Shown here piece by piece: positions 60,188-64,000 of a stretch of DNA of 64,000 bases. Source of the stretch: SSSZ01 sp036732025 (GTDB taxonomy: Bacteria > Pseudomonadota > Gammaproteobacteria > Burkholderiales > Rhodocyclaceae); assembly GCA_036732025.1 (NCBI GenBank), contig DAINDE010000021.1, positions 1 to 64,000 of the forward strand, in the 5' to 3' direction. The notes beneath the pieces were generated by a model that did not search any database, was not told the origin of the DNA, and saw only the letters and a list, made by a program, of their open reading frames with translations. How positions within the stretch are numbered: position 1 is the stretch's first letter; each line of letters starts with the position of its first letter. Position numbers and translations under genes: made by a program.

Positions 60188-60488
60188 TTTCGTTTCCTTC
60201 CAAAAATTCGATTGAATTCACATGGAGCACGGTAGTTCGACTGTTGCGGCTCTTCGGCGCCAGGAACCCGGTCATCTTCACCGCCCCGCCGAGGGGGGCT
60301 GCCTCCAGCCAGCGGGCGCTTTCGCCCAGGGCCAGGACAGCAATTTCCATTTCCACTTTCCGCGCCGCACCGGCTTCCATCTGCTCCGAGGCATGTTGCA
60401 GCACCCCTTCGCTGACGGGCACTCCGGCGGGCGTGTAACGCAGGATCTTGCGTTGGGCCAGGGTGCCGGAGAGTTCGATGCGGTTCAG
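60171..60488 (-). CDS. priB: Primosomal replication protein N (PriB), CTG start
   Basis: A 105-residue single-strand-binding OB-fold protein of replication restart. Reading the minus strand, the family opening NRIELSGTLAQRKILRYTPAGVP begins at CTG (60488-60486), with GGGAAG five bases upstream. No ATG exists at that point, and the next in-frame standard start (GTG 60422) would delete 22 conserved residues. The C-terminal part has LGESARWLE and MTGFLAPKSRNS. It lies between rpsF and rpsR as in most betaproteobacteria. Conventional gene finders would miss the true N-terminus. Confidence 0.85.
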   Translation of the reverse strand: MNRIELSGTLAQRKILRYTPAGVPVSEGVLQHASEQMEAGAARKVEMEIAVLALGESARWLEAAPLGGAVKMTGFLAPKSRNSRTTVLHVNSIEFLEGNENGSLL

Positions 60489-60512
60489 TCGTTCTTCCCG
60501 TGCAATTAACCG

Positions 60513-60890
60513 TCAGGCGGCAGCCTGTTCGGCCGGAGCGGCTTCACCGCCGGCGAGCAGGGACTTGGACTTCTCTTCCTTCATCATCGGCGAGGGAGAG
60601 GTCACGGCAGCCTTCATCTTGACGGTCAGGTGGCGCAGCACGGCGTCGTTGAACTTGAAGGAGTGCTCCAGTTCGGCGAGGGTTTCGCCGTCGCACTCGA
60701 TGTTCATCAGCACGTAGTGGGCCTTGTGAATCTTCTGGATCGGGTAGGCCAGCTGGCGGCGACCCCAGTCTTCCAGGCGATGGATGCTACCGCCCTTGGC
60801 GGTAACGATGGCGCGATAGCGCTCGACCATGCCGGGCACCTGTTCGCTTTGGTCCGGGTGGACGATAAAGACGATTTCGTAATGGCGCAT
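60513..60890 (-). CDS. rpsF: 30S ribosomal protein S6 (RpsF)
   Basis: A 125-residue ribosomal protein starting MRHYEIVFIVHPDQSEQVPGM, with the S6 motif RLEDWGRRQLAYPIQKIHKAHYVLMN by position. An acidic/Ala-rich tail (about 100-125) follows the core. It is the first gene of the rpsF-priB-rpsR-rplI operon. AAGGAGC precedes the ATG. Confidence 0.98.
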   Translation of the reverse strand: MRHYEIVFIVHPDQSEQVPGMVERYRAIVTAKGGSIHRLEDWGRRQLAYPIQKIHKAHYVLMNIECDGETLAELEHSFKFNDAVLRHLTVKMKAAVTSPSPMMKEEKSKSLLAGGEAAPAEQAAA

Positions 60891-61006
60891 GCAAGCTCCT
60901 TTTGGCTAAAGCCCCCCGCCATGCGGTTACGGTGGGGCAAGGTTGGAAAAGCCAGCGATTCTAGCAGAAGTGGCCGGCCCCGGTCAAAGCCAAAAGGCGG
61001 AGGCGG

Positions 61007-62788
61007 TCAGAAGGCGTCGTCGGGCATTTCCAGGGCGCCGGCGGCGCCGTTGACGACGGCCTCGGCCAGGCCGGCGGCCTGGGTCAGCCAATGGTCTGCG
61101 AAGAAGCGGGCCGTGGCGAGCTTTGCCGTCCAGAAGGGATCGCTGTCCCCCTCGGCCTTGCGCCGGCGGGCGATCACCGCCGCCCGGCCGAGTTGCCAAC
61201 CGCCGGCGACGATGCCGAGCAGAAACAGGAAGGGTACGGCACCGGCGTGGGCCGCCATGGGATCCCTGGCAAAGTTGGCCACCAGCCAGTCCACCGCTTT
61301 ATCCAGGGCGTCGACGGCCGCTGCCTGGCGGGCGCCGATGGCCGCCAGGTCGCCGTCCAGACCCGCAGTGGCAGCGCGCATGTCGGCTATCAGCGCCTTG
61401 GCGGCAGCCCCGTGGTCCCGGGCGATCTTGCGGCCGATGAGGTCGTTGGCCTGGATGGCGGTGGTGCCTTCGTAGATGGCCGTAATACGGGCGTCCCGCA
61501 GGTGCTGGGCGGCCCCCGTCTCCTCGATGTACCCCATGCCGCCGTGGACCTGGATGCCGAGGGAGGCGATGTCGATGGCGCTTTCCGTGCTCCAGCCCTT
61601 GACCACCGGGATCATCAGTTCGGCAAAGGACTGGGCCTGCCGGCGGGCCGCCTCGTCCGGATGGTGGCGGCCTTTGTCGAGGGCGGCGGCGACCACGTAG
61701 GCCAACGCCCGCATGGCTTCGACGCGGGAACGCATGGACATGAGCATGCGGCGCACGTCCGGGTGCCGGATGATGGGCACCTTGGGGCCGCCCCTGACGC
61801 CCGGCTCGGTGCCCTGGAGGCGTTCCCGGGCATAGGCGACGGCCCGCTGATAGGCCCGCTCCGCATCGCCCAGTCCTTCCAGGCCGACGTTGAAGCGGGC
61901 GGCGTTCATCATGATGAACATGTATTCGAGGCCGCGGTTTTCCTCGCCTACCAGGGTGCCGATGGCGCCAACCCGGTCGCCGAAGGCGAGGACGGCGGTC
62001 GGACTGCCGTGGATGCCCAGCTTGTGCTCGATGGAAACGCAATGGACGTCATTGCGCTCTCCCGGGCTGCCTTCGGCGGTCAACAGGAACTTGGGCACCA
62101 CGAAAAGGGAGATGCCCTTCACGCCTTCCGGCGCGTTGGGAGTTCGGGCCAGCACCAGATGGACGATATTCTCGGCCAGGTCGTGCTCGCCATAGGTGAT
62201 GAAGATCTTCTGGCCGAAGATGCGGTAGGTGCCGTCCCCCACCGGCTCGGCGCGGGTGCGCACGGCCGCCAGGTCGGAACCGGCGTTGGGTTCCGTCAGG
62301 TTCATGGTGCCGGTCCATTCGCCGGCGACCAGCTTCGGCAGATAGGCCGCCTTCTGTACGTCGCTGCCGGCGATGGTAAGGGCCTCTATGGCGCCCTGGG
62401 TGAGCATGGGGCACAGGGAGAAGGCGTGATTGGCCCCCTTCCACATTTCGCTGACGGCGGCGGAAAGGATATGGGGCAGTCCCTGGCCCCCGAATTCCGG
62501 GTCGCAGCCGAGGCCGTTCCAGCCGTTTTCCACGAATTGCCGGTAGGCTGCCTTGAAACCGGGCGGCGTGGTGACCGCCTGATCGTGCCAGCATGCCCCT
62601 TGGGTATCGCCAACGCGATTGAGGGGCGACAGCACTTCGCCGGCGAACCTGGCTGCCTCGTCGAGGATGGCATCGACCACGTCCGGCGTGGCTTCCTCGC
62701 AACTCGGCAGGGCCACGATCTGTTCCAGACCGGCCAGGTGCCGGAGGACGAAACGCATGTCCGCGAGGGGCGCGACGTATTCGCTCAT
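61007..62788 (-). CDS. Acyl-CoA dehydrogenase (long form, DmdC/AidB-related type)
   Basis: A 593-residue flavoenzyme. It has the N-terminal ACDH extension, the FAD/substrate signature TMNLTEPNAGSDLAAVRTRA by position, the catalytic Glu in AIYEGTTAIQ, and a C-terminal extension (about 470-590) not found in short acyl-CoA dehydrogenases. The long form includes 3-methylmercaptopropionyl-CoA dehydrogenase-like enzymes, but the substrate cannot be assigned. ATG at 62788 overlaps the FimV-like stop by one base (TGATG). It is 116 bp downstream of rpsF on the same strand, with no shared function evident. Confidence 0.9.
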   Translation of the reverse strand: MSEYVAPLADMRFVLRHLAGLEQIVALPSCEEATPDVVDAILDEAARFAGEVLSPLNRVGDTQGACWHDQAVTTPPGFKAAYRQFVENGWNGLGCDPEFGGQGLPHILSAAVSEMWKGANHAFSLCPMLTQGAIEALTIAGSDVQKAAYLPKLVAGEWTGTMNLTEPNAGSDLAAVRTRAEPVGDGTYRIFGQKIFITYGEHDLAENIVHLVLARTPNAPEGVKGISLFVVPKFLLTAEGSPGERNDVHCVSIEHKLGIHGSPTAVLAFGDRVGAIGTLVGEENRGLEYMFIMMNAARFNVGLEGLGDAERAYQRAVAYARERLQGTEPGVRGGPKVPIIRHPDVRRMLMSMRSRVEAMRALAYVVAAALDKGRHHPDEAARRQAQSFAELMIPVVKGWSTESAIDIASLGIQVHGGMGYIEETGAAQHLRDARITAIYEGTTAIQANDLIGRKIARDHGAAAKALIADMRAATAGLDGDLAAIGARQAAAVDALDKAVDWLVANFARDPMAAHAGAVPFLFLLGIVAGGWQLGRAAVIARRRKAEGDSDPFWTAKLATARFFADHWLTQAAGLAEAVVNGAAGALEMPDDAF

Positions 62789-64000
62789 CACTTGCCTCCG
62801 GTTTGTTCGCCGGCTTCCTTGTCCATCACCAGCATGGTTTCCCGCAACTCTATGAGGAACAGGATTTCGTGAACGACTTCCAGCGTGAAGCCACTACGCT
62901 TGCCGCCCCGGTTGTCGCGCAGCAGGTGGTGGAGATAGTCGAGGACTTCCGGAGAGCGCCACTGGCCGGCCAGGGCCTCGACGACATGGGGCAGGTCCTC
63001 GATCGTCAGCGCCTTGGAAACACCGTCCTCGCCCCGCGGCACCAGCGAAAGGCCGTTGTCCTCCGCCGGGATCAGCGCAGGCTGCCCGAGGTCCCAGTGC
63101 TGGACCTCTACGTTGAAATGCTTGTTGAGGTTCTCCGCCACCCGCTGGAACTCTTCCTGCATGCCAGCCATACGGTAGACGTCCAGGAGCTTGATCCAGG
63201 GCTGCAGCGCCTCCTGGGGATTGTTGTCGATGAAGTCCTGCAGGGCCTGGGCGGCCCCCTTGACGCGACCGAAGGACAACATGATCTCCGCCAGTTCCAT
63301 GACGGGATTGGCCTCGAAGTGCTCATCCACCGTCGCTGCGGAAACCGAGAACTGTGATTCGAGCGGCCGGGGCTGCGGCGGAGGTACCGGCGCATCGTCG
63401 AGGGGAACGTCCACCTGCAGGGGCATGCCCATGGCGGCTGGCTCCACCGCCAGGTCGACGCCGCCGGGCTCGTCGAATTCCGAATCGCGCCGGGGATCGA
63501 TCATCGGTTCCGGAACATCGAGAGGCGGCAGGGTCTCCATGGCTTCGCCGCGTTTCCGGTACTGCCGCCAACCCAGCCAGCCGGCCACGGCGAGTGCGGC
63601 CGCCAGGATCAGCCCGTAGAACCCCCATTCCGAAAGCGTTGAGGAAGATGCCTCCACCGGCCTTGCCGCGGGCTTTGCCGGAGCGGCGGGAGTCGGCGCA
63701 ACCGGCACGGGTTCCGGCGCCGGAGCAGGCGCCGCCGCCGCTCCCGGAGCCGGCAGGTTGCCGCCTGGCGGCTCCATCCGTTGGGCGATCTCGGCGGTCC
63801 GCTGCTGCAGTTCCGCCAGGTTGGCCTCGAGATTGCGCAAGCGCTCCGAAGCGGCGAGCTGCGAATCGGCCTGCTCGTTGAGCGCCAGCAGGGTCCGGAA
63901 TTCGAGGCGAAGCAACTCGCGCCGGGTCTCCACGTCCTGCCCGTCGCGCTCCCGCCAGGAGGCCAGTTCCGTTGCCAGGCGAAGCGCCCCCTCCTCGCCG
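62788..64000 (-). CDS. FimV-like inner-membrane protein, 5' part outside the window
   Basis: At least 403 residues are visible, open through the window edge. From N to C: a coiled-coil region (TLLALNEQADSQLAASERLRNLEANLAELQQRTAEIAQ by position), a long Pro/Ala linker, one transmembrane helix (WGFYGLILAAALAVAGWLGW), an acidic linker and a TPR-like C-terminus (ANPVMELAEIMLSFGRVKGAAQAL; WIKLLDVYRMAGMQEEFQRVAENLN). This is the layout of FimV/HubP polar organisers. It is not beside truA or leuB as FimV often is, so the exact orthology is uncertain. Confidence 0.7.
   Translation of the reverse strand, partial: GEEGALRLATELASWRERDGQDVETRRELLRLEFRTLLALNEQADSQLAASERLRNLEANLAELQQRTAEIAQRMEPPGGNLPAPGAAAAPAPAPEPVPVAPTPAAPAKPAARPVEASSSTLSEWGFYGLILAAALAVAGWLGWRQYRKRGEAMETLPPLDVPEPMIDPRRDSEFDEPGGVDLAVEPAAMGMPLQVDVPLDDAPVPPPQPRPLESQFSVSAATVDEHFEANPVMELAEIMLSFGRVKGAAQALQDFIDNNPQEALQPWIKLLDVYRMAGMQEEFQRVAENLNKHFNVEVQHWDLGQPALIPAEDNGLSLVPRGEDGVSKALTIEDLPHVVEALAGQWRSPEVLDYLHHLLRDNRGGKRSGFTLEVVHEILFLIELRETMLVMDKEAGEQTGGK

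Noticed and set aside
1..64000. CRISPR arrays, prophage or toxin-antitoxin systems
   Set aside because: No regularly spaced direct repeats, phage structural or integrase genes, or paired small TA genes were found. The YgfX-like gene resembles a described toxin family but has no partner here.

Overview
This 64 kb window is high-GC (roughly two thirds G+C), gene-dense bacterial chromosome. Gene content and order point to a betaproteobacterium, most likely of the order Rhodocyclales (Azospira/Dechloromonas type). The evidence is the rpoE/nadB divergent pair, the mucD-glutaredoxin-lepA run, the yceD-rpmF-plsX-fabH-fabD-fabG-acpP-fabF cluster, the rluC-phosphatase-Rieske-sppA run facing rne, and rpsF-priB-rpsR-rplI near dnaB. 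The species call is inference. I see no prophage, CRISPR array, rRNA or intact insertion sequence. One tRNA gene (Asn-GUU) is present.

Layout. 1-4.6 kb: partial lepA, glutaredoxin-like protein, DegP/MucD protease, RseC and RpoE, all leftward. The rpoE frame carries an in-frame amber codon and the usual anti-sigma genes rseA/rseB are absent. 4.6-12.7 kb: nadB rightward, then the leftward fatty-acid synthesis operon. 12.7-25.8 kb: maf, RsmI-like methylase, sppA/Rieske/phosphatase/rluC, rne with a long leader, a low-molecular-weight phosphatase, uvrB, an aromatic aminotransferase and an AsmA-like membrane protein. 25.8-41.7 kb: a more accessory stretch with tRNA-Asn, a bacterial alpha-2-macroglobulin, a low-GC orphan gene, a 161-bp REPIN/MITE-like element, two hydrolases, a methyltransferase, an MFS transporter, a cytochrome c, an HD-GYP protein, a solute-binding protein and a LysR regulator. 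41.7-47.6 kb: a small secreted protein, an azoR-pirin-VTT/rhodanese operon with a divergent LysR gene, and a DEAD-box helicase. 47.6-54.9 kb: a haem-binding GGDEF-EAL protein with a broken poly-T tract and an FNR-like promoter, a methyltransferase, a peptide-binding lipoprotein, an unknown secreted protein and Bcp. 54.9-64 kb: PhoH, a transglutaminase-like protein, dnaB, rplI-rpsR-priB-rpsF, an acyl-CoA dehydrogenase and a partial FimV-like gene.

How it fits together. Most of the window is housekeeping: envelope stress and proteolysis, NAD and lipid synthesis, RNA decay (RNase E, DEAD helicase), DNA repair and replication, and translation. The points most worth checking are the interrupted rpoE without its anti-sigma genes, the T9 homopolymer that splits the FNR-type-regulated c-di-GMP gene, the CTG start of priB, the terminator-like hairpins set directly against the SD-less lepA and plsX starts, and the Cys-to-Ser change in the transglutaminase-like protein.
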